Of a stretch of 47,057 nt of DNA, positions 24,437-35,815 are shown one piece after another. Origin of the DNA: Paracoccus sp. JM45 (GTDB lineage: Bacteria > Pseudomonadota > Alphaproteobacteria > Rhodobacterales > Rhodobacteraceae); the NCBI RefSeq assembly GCF_003590715.1, contig NZ_QQVY01000014.1, positions 1 to 47,057 on the forward strand. Direction: 5' to 3'. The notes below the pieces were generated by a model. That model was not told where the DNA came from. It saw nothing but the letters and a program-made list of their open reading frames with translations, and did not search any database. The translations under genes and the position numbers were made by a program. Numbering within the stretch: position 1 is the first letter of the stretch; each line of letters opens with the position of its first letter.

Positions 24437-26419
24437 ATGACATCGGATAACACTCAAGCCGCCGGATCACTCCGGCGGCTTTGCGTTTTCAACCTTGGTT
24501 TTTTCAACCGGCCCAGACTGTCGCGCATTCTGACGCTGACAGGGTGGCAGCCGACCATCGGACTGCCGCGTGACGGTGACGCCGTGGGTATCTGGGGGGC
24601 CAGCCCGACTGCATGGCGCGGCAAGGCGATGGCCCGCAGACGCGGCAACCCGCTGGTCACGGTCGAGGATGCCTTCTTGCGCTCGGTTCTGCCCGGTCGC
24701 AGCAAGGCAAAACTGGCGCGGCGCGGCCCCATCGGTTTATTGATCGACCCTGTTGGACTGCACTTCGATCCCTCGGCCCCGTCGCTGTTGGAAAGGTTGA
24801 TAGAACAGCCGCAATCCGGTGATATGGCGGATCAGGCGCTGGCGCGGCTGCGGGCGTTGGACCTGTCGAAATATAATATGCACCACCCTGATCTGGCACC
24901 GCCTCCTGCGGGCTATGTTCTGGTAATCGACCAGACGCGCGGGGATGCGTCCTTGCAGGGTGCAGGTCGCGATCTGTTCCTGCAAATGCTGATGGCTGCG
25001 CGGGATGAACATCCCGGCAAGTGCATTGTGATCCGGACCCATCCTGAAACCGCCGCCGGCCTGCGCCAAGGCCATCTGGATGCCACCGACCTGCGCGATC
25101 AAGACATTCTTTGTGATGGGCCGCTATCCCCTTGGCGTTTGGTCGAAAATGCCGATGCCGTCTATGCCGTCAGTTCCCAGCTTGGGTATGAGGCATTGCT
25201 TGCAGGCCATCGTCCACGCCTGTTCGGCCAGCCCTTCTATGCCGGTTGGGGACTTAGCGATGACCAGACGCCCCTGCCGCAGGGTCGACGCGGCATGGCC
25301 ACGCGCAATGCGCTGTTTGCGGCCAGCCATCTGCACGGCCCGACATGGTATGATCCCTGCCGCGACCGGCTGACCGATTTTCACGGGGCGTTGGACCAGT
25401 TAGAGGCTGAAACCCGTGCCTTCCGTCAGGACCGCCACGGCCATCTGGCCTTCGGGATGCGGCTGTGGAAACGCCGGTTCATGTCGCGGGAATTTAGTGA
25501 CGCTGTGCCGCTGCGCTTTGCGGCCACCCCTTCGGATCAGGTGACAATGGCTTGGGCGGGGTCAGCGGCACAGGTTCCGCAGGCCATCAGGGTCGAGGAC
25601 GGCTTCCTGCGGTCACGTGGCTTGGGTGCCGCCCTGACGCCGCCCTTGTCGATTGTGGGGGATGATCTGGGGATCTATTTCGATCCCAAAGCACCGTCGC
25701 GGCTGGAGGCGCTGATTGCCGCCGGTCCCCCGCCAGGCGGGCAAGAACGCGCGGAACGCCTGATCGACGCGCTGGTGGCAGCGCGTCTGTCGAAATACAA
25801 TCTGGGCACCACGGGCAATTTGTTCCGCCCTGACGGCAGGCGGCGCATTCTGGTGCCGGGACAGGTGGAAAACGATGCCTCGATCCTGAAAGGCGGGGGG
25901 AATATCCGCACGAACCTTGCCCTGCTAGAATATGTGCGGGCCGAAAATTCCGATGCACAAATCATCTTCAAACCGCATCCCGATGTCGAAGCTGGCCTGC
26001 GACCGGGAAAGATCGACGCACACCTTGCCGACCATATCGCCACCGGCAGCGACCCCGTCACCCTGATCGAGGCCGTGGATGAGGTCTGGACCATCACCTC
26101 GACCATGGGATTCGAGGCGCTTTTGCGCGGCGTCCCCGTTACCACATTGGGTGCACCCTTCTATGCTGGATGGGGGCTGACGCGTGACTTGGGACCCATA
26201 CCCGACCGCAGGCAAGCGCGCCCCGATCTGGCGGCATTGGTGCATGCCTGTCTGATCGCCTATCCGCGCTATCGCGATCCGGTCAGCCACCTGCCCTGCC
26301 CGCCCGAAGTTGCCTTGGACCGCCTGCGTAACGGGTTGACGGCCCAGCCTCCGTCATTGCGGCTGCTGGCTAAAATGCAGGGTGCCTTGGCGGGACATGC
26401 GTGGATCTGGCGGCGCTAG
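24437..26419 (+). CDS. kpsC: Capsule polysaccharide Kdo-transferase, KpsC-like (two-domain)
   Basis: About 660 residues built from two copies of one transferase module. The repeats are plain: VEDAFLRSV and VEDGFLRSR; FDPSAPSLLERLI and FDPKAPSRLEALI; LSKYNMH and LSKYNLG; TRGDASL and VENDASI; THPETAAGLRQG and PHPDVEAGLRPG; GQPFYAGWGL and GAPFYAGWGL. This is the known dual-domain layout of KpsC, which adds alternating Kdo residues to the capsule lipid anchor. ATG 24437 lies seven bases after the wza stop; a TTG at 24419 is an alternative and neither has a strong ribosome binding site. The stop shares CTAG with the convergent ribD stop. Confidence 0.92.
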   Translation: MTSDNTQAAGSLRRLCVFNLGFFNRPRLSRILTLTGWQPTIGLPRDGDAVGIWGASPTAWRGKAMARRRGNPLVTVEDAFLRSVLPGRSKAKLARRGPIGLLIDPVGLHFDPSAPSLLERLIEQPQSGDMADQALARLRALDLSKYNMHHPDLAPPPAGYVLVIDQTRGDASLQGAGRDLFLQMLMAARDEHPGKCIVIRTHPETAAGLRQGHLDATDLRDQDILCDGPLSPWRLVENADAVYAVSSQLGYEALLAGHRPRLFGQPFYAGWGLSDDQTPLPQGRRGMATRNALFAASHLHGPTWYDPCRDRLTDFHGALDQLEAETRAFRQDRHGHLAFGMRLWKRRFMSREFSDAVPLRFAATPSDQVTMAWAGSAAQVPQAIRVEDGFLRSRGLGAALTPPLSIVGDDLGIYFDPKAPSRLEALIAAGPPPGGQERAERLIDALVAARLSKYNLGTTGNLFRPDGRRRILVPGQVENDASILKGGGNIRTNLALLEYVRAENSDAQIIFKPHPDVEAGLRPGKIDAHLADHIATGSDPVTLIEAVDEVWTITSTMGFEALLRGVPVTTLGAPFYAGWGLTRDLGPIPDRRQARPDLAALVHACLIAYPRYRDPVSHLPCPPEVALDRLRNGLTAQPPSLRLLAKMQGALAGHAWIWRR

Positions 26420-27426
26420 GCCGCACGCCACCGATGGAACAGATCCGGCCCGATGGTGCGTGTTTCCACCAAACGGAACCGCGGTGCATCGGCCAGATGT
26501 TCCCAACCGGTCGGTCCGACAAAAGGCTGCGCCTCGGCCCCCAACATGACGCCGGCGCTATATCCGATAAGCTGATCGACCAGCCCTGCACCCAGCAGAC
26601 TGGCTGCCAGCCGCCCGCCGCCTTCGCAAAAGACCCGCGTAATGCCGCGCTGCGCCAGATCGGCCAATATCTGATCGCAGCTCCCCTCGACGCGCCATAA
26701 GGGCCCGTGGTCCGGCCCCTGCGGCGCAAGCGGCGGCAGTGCCTGTCCGGATACGACAATCCGCACCGGCTGCTGTGGTGTCTGGATGCCACGCACGTTC
26801 AGTTGCGGCAAATCTGTGCGCGCAGTCATCCCGCCGACCATGATCGCATCATGCTGGGCACGCAAAGCGTGAACATGGGCACGTGCGGCGGGCCCCGTGA
26901 TCCACTGGCTTTCACCATTCGCCATCGCGATACGACCATCAAGACTGCTGGCCAGCTTCAGGGTCAGAAAGGGTCGCCCGCGCGTCAGACGGCTTAGAAA
27001 ACCTGCCTGTAATTCGGCAGCCTGCGCGGCCAGAACACCTTGGGTCAGGGCGATGCCAGCATCCCGCAGCATCTGGTGCCCTTTGCCCGCTACGCGCGGA
27101 TCAGGATCGGTTAACGCGGAAACAACGCGCGCCACGCCGGATTGCGCCAGGCCTTCGGCGCAAGGCGGGGTCCGTCCGTGATGGGCGCAAGGTTCCAGCG
27201 TCACATAGGCAGTCGCACCACGCGCCAACGGTCCTGCGGCATCCAGCGCCATCCGTTCGGCATGGGGGCGACCGCCCGGCTGCGTCCATCCGCGCCCCAC
27301 CACGCGGCCATCATGGACCAATACGCACCCCACCGCAGGGTTCGGCCAGACATTGCCCAGCCCACGCTTTGCAAGGCGCAGCGCATGGGCCATGTGGACG
27401 GCATCCTGTTGCGGATCAGAGGTCAA
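26416..27426 (-). CDS. ribD: Riboflavin biosynthesis deaminase/reductase
   Basis: Bifunctional: deaminates the pyrimidine from GTP, then reduces its ribosyl side chain. About 336 residues. The deaminase part has [23 protein letters not shown] (zinc His, catalytic Glu) and [16 protein letters not shown] (zinc Cys). The reductase part has [35 protein letters not shown] and the late [14 protein letters not shown]. No ATG lies ahead of the deaminase fold in frame except an unsuitable distant one, so I take TTG 27426, which overlaps the nrdR stop by 11 bases; ATG 27393 is the other option. Its partner genes ribE/ribB/ribH lie 4.8 kb away beyond the capsule cassette. Confidence 0.9.
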   Translation of the reverse strand: MTSDPQQDAVHMAHALRLAKRGLGNVWPNPAVGCVLVHDGRVVGRGWTQPGGRPHAERMALDAAGPLARGATAYVTLEPCAHHGRTPPCAEGLAQSGVARVVSALTDPDPRVAGKGHQMLRDAGIALTQGVLAAQAAELQAGFLSRLTRGRPFLTLKLASSLDGRIAMANGESQWITGPAARAHVHALRAQHDAIMVGGMTARTDLPQLNVRGIQTPQQPVRIVVSGQALPPLAPQGPDHGPLWRVEGSCDQILADLAQRGITRVFCEGGGRLAASLLGAGLVDQLIGYSAGVMLGAEAQPFVGPTGWEHLADAPRFRLVETRTIGPDLFHRWRAA

Positions 27427-27886
27427 TCTTGGTCGCGCCGGGGCGTAATTCCGAGACGAACTTGTCAAAGTCATCCGCATCCTGAAAATTCTTGTAAACG
27501 CTGGCAAAGCGGACATAGCCGACATTATCGACGCGGGACAATGCCTCCATCACTATTTCCCCGATGGCTTTCGAGGGAATGTCGGTTTCGCCGGTGCTTT
27601 CCAGACGGCGGACGATGCCGCTGATCATCTGTTCGATCCGTTCGGGATCGACGGGGCGTTTCTGCATGGCGATGCGGATGGATCGGGCCATCTTGTCGCG
27701 ATCGAAATCCTCGCGCTTGCCGCTGGATTTGACGACGACCAGATCGCGCAGCTGGACCCGTTCATAGGTGGTGAACCGCCCCCCGCAATTGGGGCAGAAC
27801 CGGCGCCTGCGGATGGCCACATTGTCTTCGGCAGGACGTGAGTCCTTGACCTGAGTATCCACATTTCCGCAAAACGGGCAGCGCAT
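27416..27886 (-). CDS. nrdR: Transcriptional repressor NrdR
   Basis: ATP/dATP-sensing repressor of ribonucleotide reductase genes. 156 residues, the standard length. The zinc ribbon uses C3, C6, C31 and C34 (MRCPFCG ... [15 protein letters not shown]), followed by the ATP-cone ([26 protein letters not shown] ... [27 protein letters not shown]). ATG 27886 is preceded by AAGGGACAACGG, so the upstream in-frame stretch to 28018 is not coding. It starts a transcription unit with ribD; nrdR next to ribD is a frequent pairing. Confidence 0.96.
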   Translation of the reverse strand: MRCPFCGNVDTQVKDSRPAEDNVAIRRRRFCPNCGGRFTTYERVQLRDLVVVKSSGKREDFDRDKMARSIRIAMQKRPVDPERIEQMISGIVRRLESTGETDIPSKAIGEIVMEALSRVDNVGYVRFASVYKNFQDADDFDKFVSELRPGATKIDL

Positions 27887-28049
27887 TCCGTTGTCCCTTC
27901 GGTCCGGCAATCTACCGTCACTATAGGGGTCTTGGCAGGGCTTGGGTAGGGCTTTCAAAAGCGCACAAGATAGCGGTTCTGGAACCTGTGTCCGGAAAGC
28001 CGCGTTCTTTGGCAGCATTTCTTTGGAAATTCAAACGATTGGAAAGACG

Positions 28050-28721
28050 ATGACCAAGACGCTTTTTATCACCGGCGCATCCTCGGGGATCGGCGCGGCC
28101 ACGGCGCGCGCGGCTGTCACATCGGGCTGGAATGTCGCGCTATTTGCACGGTCCAAGGATAAACTGGCGGCCTTGGCACAGGAACTGGGCGATCGCGCGC
28201 TGGTGACTGTCGGCGATGCCACCGACATTGATGATCTGACCAAAGCGGTCAGCGAAACCGCCAGCCATTTTGGCGGCATTGACGCTGCATTTGCGAATGC
28301 CGGTCGTGGCATGTTCAAAGCGGGAACCGAAGCCGGTGATCCGGATGATATCAAAAGCATGATCGATCTGAACATCACCGGCCTAGTCATGACGGCGCGG
28401 GCGGTTCTGCCCGAATTGCGTAAAACCAAAGGCACGCTAGTTCTGACCGGATCGGGCGCGGGACGCAAACACATCAAGGGCTCGATCTATGGGGCAACGA
28501 AATGGTTCGTGCATGGTTACGCTGGCAATATGGCCGAGGAAATGCGCGAATGGGGCGGACGCTGTTCGGTCGTCGCACCGGGTATGGTCGACACGGCCTT
28601 CTTCGACAAAGCTGTGCCGGATAAGCTGCAAGGGCAGGATGTGGCCGATGCGGTGATGCATATGATCAACGCCCCTGCCCGTGCTGCAATCCGCGAAATC
28701 TATCTGATGCCGCAGAATTAA
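28050..28721 (+). CDS. Short-chain dehydrogenase/reductase, unknown substrate
   Basis: 223 residues, somewhat short for an SDR. It starts MTKTLFITGASSGIGAATAR (Rossmann motif TGxxxGIG). AFANAGRG replaces the usual NNAG, with the catalytic Ser in VLTGSGAGRK and YGATK as the Tyr-Lys pair. GGAAAGACG precedes the ATG at 28050. It stands alone on the plus strand between nrdR and yjbQ, and its stop overlaps the convergent yjbQ stop (TTAA). The sequence gives no hint of the substrate. Confidence 0.85.
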   Translation: MTKTLFITGASSGIGAATARAAVTSGWNVALFARSKDKLAALAQELGDRALVTVGDATDIDDLTKAVSETASHFGGIDAAFANAGRGMFKAGTEAGDPDDIKSMIDLNITGLVMTARAVLPELRKTKGTLVLTGSGAGRKHIKGSIYGATKWFVHGYAGNMAEEMREWGGRCSVVAPGMVDTAFFDKAVPDKLQGQDVADAVMHMINAPARAAIREIYLMPQN

Positions 28722-29134
28722 TTGCCTTGGAACATCGCTGTGACCTGCCGACTGTGCGGCGCGCGGCGATGTTCCACCAGATAGATCCCCTGCCACCGCC
28801 CCAAAAGCATCTGCCCCCCTGCAACCGGTATCTGCAAGCTGACCGGCAGAACAGCGGCCTTCAGATGGGCGGGCATATCATCCGCACCTTCATACCGATG
28901 GGTGATCCAAGACATCGACGGGTGGTCGGCAGGCGGGGCGATCCGGTCCAGCCATGCCAGCAGATCGACCTGCACATCGGGATCGGCATTTTCCTGTATC
29001 AGCAGCGAACAGGACGTATGGCGCACCATCAGCGTGAGCAGACCATCCCCATGGTGTTTCAGCCATTTTGCAAGCGGCGCGGTGATTTCATGGCACGCGG
29101 GGCCATGGGTTTCGATGGTGAGTTCATGTCTCAT
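28718..29134 (-). CDS. yjbQ: YjbQ family protein (UPF0047)
   Basis: 138 residues, full length for the family. Characteristic text: LMVRHTSCSLLIQENADPDV with a conserved His/Cys pair, YRYEGADDMPAHLKAAVL-like segment (HRYEGADDMPAHLK), and GRWQGIYLVEHRRAPHSRQV at the end. Members are small trimeric proteins with a metal-like His cluster; some show weak thiamine-phosphate synthase activity, but the true role is unsettled. It starts inside the rmuC stop (ATGA), implying coupled translation, although a functional tie is not obvious. Confidence 0.9.
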   Translation of the reverse strand: MRHELTIETHGPACHEITAPLAKWLKHHGDGLLTLMVRHTSCSLLIQENADPDVQVDLLAWLDRIAPPADHPSMSWITHRYEGADDMPAHLKAAVLPVSLQIPVAGGQMLLGRWQGIYLVEHRRAPHSRQVTAMFQGN

Positions 29135-30534
29135 TCTGCGGCCTCGGGTGGGGAAATCAGATCGTCGTCGTCATGGCGGTCGTGATCCAGTGATATCTGC
29201 TTCGAGGTTCTTGCGCCAAGACTGCGCAGCATCTCGACCTGCCGGATCACATTGCCAGAGCCACGTGACAGGCGGTCCATTGCCTGACCATGGGCGCGAT
29301 TGGCCTGATCCAGCGCTTTGCCGACACCGTCCATCGCATCAACAAAGCCTGCGACCTTATCGTAAAGCTGCCCTGCCCTGCGGGCGATTTCCATCGCATT
29401 GCTTTCGCGCCGTTCAACCGCCCAGATGTGTTCAACCGTCCGCAGCGTCAGCATCAGCGTAGTTGCCGTCGTCAGCCCGACACCGCTTTCCATCGCGAAA
29501 GCGGCAAGGTCGGGGTCGGCGCGCAGGGCGTCGGAAAACGCCCCTTCGATCGGGATGAACATCAAGACATAATCAACCGAGCCGTCATCCATCCGGTGAT
29601 AGCCTTTGGCCGACAGCGTATTGATATGTGTGCGGATCGCGGCAACATGGCGGCGCAGGGCGGCCCGCGCCTCGACCGGATCATCATGCGTGACCGAGGT
29701 TTCATAGTCATTCAGCGACACTTTGCTGTCGATCACCATGACCTTGCCCTGCGGCATTTTCACGACTACATCCGGACGCCACAGCTTGCCGTCATCATCG
29801 CGCCAGCTGGATTGCAGGTCGTAATGCGTGCCCGCCATCAAGCCCGAATCCTCGAGGATGCGTTCCAGCACCATTTCCCCCCATGCACCCTGTTTCTGCT
29901 TATCCCCCTTCAGCGCACGGGTCAGATTCACCGCCTCGCGCGAGATTTGTTCCGAGCGGTTGTGCAGTGACAGGATCTGTTCATGCAGACGTGCCGAATC
30001 CTCGTCCAGAATTTTGTTGCGGGCCTGCAATTCGGTCTGGAAACGGTTCACCTGATCGCGGAAAGGGTTCAGCAAGGCGTGCAGCTGTTCGTTTTGCGCC
30101 TGCTGCATCTGTCCGTGTTGCGTACGCAGGGTTTCCGCTGACAGCAGCTTGAACTGGCCTGTCATTTCGGCGCGCAGCTCTTTCAGGGTCTCGATCTCTT
30201 TGGCAGCCGCCTCGGCATCTTTTTCAGCCGAGAGGGTTTGACGCGCTAAGCGGGTTTCAAGAGTGCTGGCGTGCTGGTGGGCCTGATGCAACGCGTCGGT
30301 CAGCCCGTCGCCTTCTTCCTCAAGCTGCGACAGGCGGGCGGCCAGAACCTCGGACCGTGCTTCGTGCTGGGCAAGGGTGATATCACGTTCATGCAAGCGG
30401 GATCGAAGGGTGCGGGCCTCGGCTGCGGCATCACGCAGCCGACCGGACATCCGCATTAGGGTGGCTGCGAACCCGATTGCCAGAATACCCAACAACCACG
30501 CCAGCACTTCCCAATTCTGCCACCAAGGTGACAT
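29131..30534 (-). CDS. rmuC: DNA recombination protein RmuC
   Basis: 467 residues. An N-terminal membrane anchor (about 7-27) is followed by a long coiled coil rich in Glu, Ala, Leu and Gln (about 30-190). Then comes the RmuC domain, related to restriction endonucleases: QGAWGEMVLERILEDSGL, WRPDVVVKMPQGKVMVIDSKVSL (the acidic/Lys core D...DSK) and MFIPIEGAFSDAL. RmuC limits inversions at short inverted repeats in E. coli. I chose ATG 30534 because AGGGA stands six bases upstream; GTG 30558 and ATG 30549 lack one. It sits 81 bases after the BLUF gene on the same strand. Confidence 0.9.
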   Translation of the reverse strand: MSPWWQNWEVLAWLLGILAIGFAATLMRMSGRLRDAAAEARTLRSRLHERDITLAQHEARSEVLAARLSQLEEEGDGLTDALHQAHQHASTLETRLARQTLSAEKDAEAAAKEIETLKELRAEMTGQFKLLSAETLRTQHGQMQQAQNEQLHALLNPFRDQVNRFQTELQARNKILDEDSARLHEQILSLHNRSEQISREAVNLTRALKGDKQKQGAWGEMVLERILEDSGLMAGTHYDLQSSWRDDDGKLWRPDVVVKMPQGKVMVIDSKVSLNDYETSVTHDDPVEARAALRRHVAAIRTHINTLSAKGYHRMDDGSVDYVLMFIPIEGAFSDALRADPDLAAFAMESGVGLTTATTLMLTLRTVEHIWAVERRESNAMEIARRAGQLYDKVAGFVDAMDGVGKALDQANRAHGQAMDRLSRGSGNVIRQVEMLRSLGARTSKQISLDHDRHDDDDLISPPEAAE

Positions 30535-30615
30535 ATTCAATCCCTGCATCCCGATCACTGCCCTTTGCGTTTTGGCCAGTGTTCACTTTTCGTGCCTGTC
30601 CTGCAAGGGCAGCTG

Positions 30616-31030
30616 TTAGATCGCGACAGACATCAGGAAAGCAACCACACCGCCTGCATAGTCACGCCGGTGAAAGGTCGAGTTTTCCGAACTGGCGAAC
30701 CAATCCATCAGCGATGCGCGATCCTTGTCGGAAAAGCGCATGCGCCAATCCTGAAACCGGCGGTGATCCAGCGCACCTTGGTCAAGAATGCTGATCTCGC
30801 TGTGGCGGCTGTCTTGAAGGATGGTTTCGACAACGCTGATCAGCGGGTCTTTCGGGCCTTCAAGCCACTGAAAAAACATGCCGTCTTCGTAATGAAGACA
30901 GCCTGTCAATCCCAGCTCTTGGTTGTGGGTGCGTGCAGAACGAAGAATTTGCTGCAGTTCGCCCCCACCCAGATCCGGAAGGGCCGAGCTGCGGTACAGA
31001 AAATACCCCAGCCCGTCTATGTCCCTTAGC

Positions 31031-31041
<11 letters not shown>
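30616..31041 (-). CDS. Short BLUF-domain blue-light photoreceptor
   Basis: About 141 residues, a flavin-binding BLUF domain plus a short helical tail. It resembles the BLUF part of Rhodobacter AppA. The flavin-switch residues are in place: Y16 (FLYRSSA), N40 (RTHNQ), Q58 (MFFQWLEGP), W99 and M101 (FQDWRM). AppA's other domain is absent, so it is a stand-alone sensor that must act through a partner. The start is uncertain: TTG 31041 overlaps the rpoD stop by 11 bases, and no good ribosome binding site is visible. Its position suggests co-transcription with rpoD, which is unusual. Confidence 0.85.
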
Positions 31042-33013
<1,972 letters not shown>

Positions 33014-33042
33014 CCAGGGCTCCTTCTCGGCGCGGTCGTAGG

Positions 33043-33066
33043 CGATTCGCCGAATCTGGCGAATCG
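33043..33066. repeat. GANTC-containing perfect palindrome in the rpoD leader
   Basis: CGATTCGCC (33043-33051) and GGCGAATCG (33058-33066) pair perfectly around GAATCT. All three GANTC sequences here (33044, 33052, 33061) are potential CcrM adenine-methylation sites. The palindrome begins just after the likely transcription start of rpoD, so it could act as a protein site on DNA or as a hairpin at the 5' end of the mRNA. Confidence 0.65.
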
Positions 33067-33073
33067 TCACAAA

Positions 33074-33079
33074 ATTATA
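33074..33079 (-). promoter_or_regulatory. rpoD: Likely -10 box of the rpoD promoter
   Basis: Minus-strand TATAAT, a perfect consensus -10 hexamer in the dnaG-rpoD gap, 61 bases upstream of the rpoD start. The hexamer 17 bases upstream (GCTGTG) is a poor -35, so the promoter may depend on an activator or on methylation state. rpoD is probably expressed from here as well as by read-through from dnaG. Confidence 0.55.
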
Positions 33080-33159
33080 TCGTTTCTAACGCGGATCACA
33101 GCCGAATCAAAGGCCATGCGCGTTGATGATTCGCAATCGCGGGAATTAGTGATTCGGCA

Positions 33160-35076
33160 TCACCGTCCCGAAGGTTTCCGCCAGATCTCTCCACTTAGCC
33201 AACCCGAGAGTTGCGCGGACAGGGCACTGCGGTCTTCGTTCATATCGCCGCTGGTTTCCAGTTCGGGCCGTTCGGCAATATGGCGAGCGCGGGTGGTCTG
33301 GCTGATGCGCCATGTCAAACCCTCGTCCGCCTCGCCCTGAATTTCGTTTTCAGCGCGGGCCAGTTCGTGGCTTGTGGCGCGGGCCGCTTCCAACCGGTCC
33401 AGAAGATTATGCAGGATTGCAGCTGCGGCATCGTCCTCTTGTTGTTGGATCACGGTCGGGGTCAGTCCCAAATGGGCGTCACGGCGCAGGGTTTCAAGGC
33501 CGCGCCGCCCCGAGGGGCTGTTGCCCTGCGTCAGCAGGTCATGCAGCAAAGCCCCGCGGTCGGCATCACGCGGCACCAGACGTTCCAGCCGGTCTTCCGC
33601 AGAGGGGATCATCTTGGGACGCAACGCGCAGATCAGCAGCGCCGCCCCTTCCAGCAGATCCTCGCCATGTTCGGGCATATTCAGGTTCACCGGCGGCAAA
33701 GGCCCGCGCGGAATGGTCGAAACATTGCCCTGCCGCCCGCCACTGCGCCCGCGCTGCGGCTGCCAGTTGCTCTGCGGCTTTTTACGCGCACCACCGCCAA
33801 AGGTCGCCCATTGCTTGCGGCGGATTTCCTCTTTGTAGTGGTTGCGGGTCAGTTCATCGGGGATGCGGGCCACGGCGTCTTGCAGGCGGCGGTCCAATGC
33901 GGCCTTGCGTTCGGGACTGTCAAAGACCTGCCCTTCGATTTCACGCGCCCACAGCAGATCCAGCAGCGGCTTGGCGTTGTCCAGCAAGGCCCCCATCGCC
34001 CCCGGCCCCGAGGATTTGATCAGATCGTCAGGGTCCTGCCCCGCAGGCAGGATAACAAACCGCAGCGCCTGCCCCGGACCGGTCAGCGGCAGCGCCAGAT
34101 CGATCAGCCGTTGCGCGGCACGCTGGCCCGCCGTATCGCCGTCCAGCGCGATAACCGGTTCGGGCGAAATGCGCCACATCAGCCGCAGTTGTTCTTCGGT
34201 AATCGCGGTCCCCAAAGGAGCCACAGCGCCTTCGAAACCGGCCCGCGCAAGGGCGATGACATCCATATAGCCTTCAGCGACGACAAGACGCTGGCCCTTG
34301 GCAACCGCGCTGCGCGCCGGTCCGACGTGATACAGGTTGCGGCCCTTGTCGAACAAAGGCGTTTCGGGGCTGTTCAGGTATTTCGCCCGCGCATTCGGGT
34401 CCATCGCACGGCCACCAAAGCCGATGCATTGCCCACGCCCGTCGCGGATCGGAAAGATGATCCGGTCGCGGAAACGGTCATAGATGGCGCTGCCGTTGTC
34501 GGGCTTGGCGGACATGCCAGCCTCGATGATCAATGCTTCGGGAAAGCCTTTTTCGCGCAATGCAGCGGTTAAGCCCTGCCGGCTGTCGGGGGCAAAGCCG
34601 ATCTCGAACCGGTCCAGCGCCGCAGCGTCCAGCCCGCGGCGGGCCAGATAGTCACGGGCATCCGAGGCAACAGCCGTTTGCAGTTGCAGGCGGAACCAGC
34701 GGCAGGCAGCCTCGGTCACCTCCAGCAGCTTGCTGCGGTGGTCGGTGCGCTCGCGGGACCTTGGATCGGGTTCGGGCATCTGCAGGCCAGCCTCGGCGGC
34801 CAGCAGTTTGACGGCATCCATGAATTCCAGCCCGTCGGCTTCGCGCAGGAAGTTCAGTGCATCACCTTTGGCCTGACAGCCGAAGCAGTAATAAAAGCCC
34901 TTCTGGTCATCGCAATGAAAACTGGCAGATTTTTCCTGATGGAACGGGCATGGTGCCCACCAGTCACCGCGCGCCTGATTGGACTTGCGAAGGTCCCACA
35001 CGACCTTCTTGCCGATCACGCGGCTGATCGGAACGCGATTGCGAATCTCGTCAAGGAAACCGGGGGGCAAGGACAT
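33160..35076 (-). CDS. dnaG: DNA primase
   Basis: Makes RNA primers for replication. 638 residues. The CHC2 zinc finger is C43, H46, C64, C67 (CPFH ... CFGC). The TOPRIM core follows, with VVAEGYMDVIALARAGFEGAVAPLGTA (catalytic Glu) and IALDGDTAGQRAAQRLIDLAL (Asp pair), and RNA-polymerase-domain text IYDRFRDRIIFPI and GFGGRAM. The C-terminal part ends in a helicase-binding type helical region. The ATG at 35076 gives MSLPPGFLDEIRNRVPI, the expected start. It lies upstream of rpoD on the same strand. Confidence 0.97.
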   Translation of the reverse strand: MSLPPGFLDEIRNRVPISRVIGKKVVWDLRKSNQARGDWWAPCPFHQEKSASFHCDDQKGFYYCFGCQAKGDALNFLREADGLEFMDAVKLLAAEAGLQMPEPDPRSRERTDHRSKLLEVTEAACRWFRLQLQTAVASDARDYLARRGLDAAALDRFEIGFAPDSRQGLTAALREKGFPEALIIEAGMSAKPDNGSAIYDRFRDRIIFPIRDGRGQCIGFGGRAMDPNARAKYLNSPETPLFDKGRNLYHVGPARSAVAKGQRLVVAEGYMDVIALARAGFEGAVAPLGTAITEEQLRLMWRISPEPVIALDGDTAGQRAAQRLIDLALPLTGPGQALRFVILPAGQDPDDLIKSSGPGAMGALLDNAKPLLDLLWAREIEGQVFDSPERKAALDRRLQDAVARIPDELTRNHYKEEIRRKQWATFGGGARKKPQSNWQPQRGRSGGRQGNVSTIPRGPLPPVNLNMPEHGEDLLEGAALLICALRPKMIPSAEDRLERLVPRDADRGALLHDLLTQGNSPSGRRGLETLRRDAHLGLTPTVIQQQEDDAAAAILHNLLDRLEAARATSHELARAENEIQGEADEGLTWRISQTTRARHIAERPELETSGDMNEDRSALSAQLSGWLSGEIWRKPSGR

Positions 35077-35151
35077 AGGCTGATTATCTGCAATGATGCG
35101 CCCTGCTGCAAGCAGGACGGGATGGGTATTTGGCCAACGAAGGATGCATGA

Positions 35152-35739
35152 TCAATGCGCCCCTACGGCCCCGCGCGCAAGTCCCCAGTAGATATCCGTG
35201 ATCCGGTCACGATCAAGACGTCCGCCTTCACGATACCAGTTGGTCACGCCGGTCAGCATAGCGATCAGGGCCAGTGTCGCCACTTTTGCATCCTCGACCT
35301 GCATGGCACCGGTGGCGACACCGGCGCGGATGATGGCATCCAGCGATGCCTCGTATCTGCCGCGCAATTCCGCGATGCGGGCATGATTTTCGGGGCTGAG
35401 GTTCCGCAGTTCCATATATGACAGGAAAACCGCGTCGGGATGATCCAGACTGAACCCGATATGGAAGCGTACGAAGCGTTCAAGCCGTGCCAGCGGATCG
35501 GCATCAGGGGTATCGACCCATGCCGACAGCAAATCACGCATATGGCTTTCAAGCAGATCATGCAGCAATGCCTGCTTGTCGGGCGTATAGGCATAAAGCG
35601 CGCCCGCCTGAACGCCCACCGCCGCCGCAATCTGGCGCATTGACACAGCGGCATAGCCCTGCCGTGCAAACAGGCGGCGGGCCTCGTCCCGAAGCAGGGG
35701 ACCGGTAATTTCAGCGCGGGAACCTTGGGTGCGGGCCAT
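35152..35739 (-). CDS. TetR-family transcriptional regulator
   Basis: 195 residues from ATG 35739 (AGGA eight bases upstream); ATG 35748 is possible. DNA-binding domain at about 10-60: LLRDEARRLFARQGYAAVSMRQIAAAVGVQAGALYAYTPDKQALL. The helical ligand domain follows, with FSLDHPDAVFLSYMELRNLSPEN and MLTGVTNWYREGGRL, which resembles TetR_C_33 / fatty-acid-linked regulators. It is divergent from a small lipoprotein gene 76 bases away. The ligand is not deducible, although acyl-CoA-responsive TetRs often look like this. Confidence 0.87.
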   Translation of the reverse strand: MARTQGSRAEITGPLLRDEARRLFARQGYAAVSMRQIAAAVGVQAGALYAYTPDKQALLHDLLESHMRDLLSAWVDTPDADPLARLERFVRFHIGFSLDHPDAVFLSYMELRNLSPENHARIAELRGRYEASLDAIIRAGVATGAMQVEDAKVATLALIAMLTGVTNWYREGGRLDRDRITDIYWGLARGAVGAH

Positions 35740-35815
35740 ACCGGCCATCCTATCCAGCGCGATCGGTGGTGAAAAGGCATTTGCCGCTGGCAGGGGACCG
35801 GCGTAACCTGCGCCC

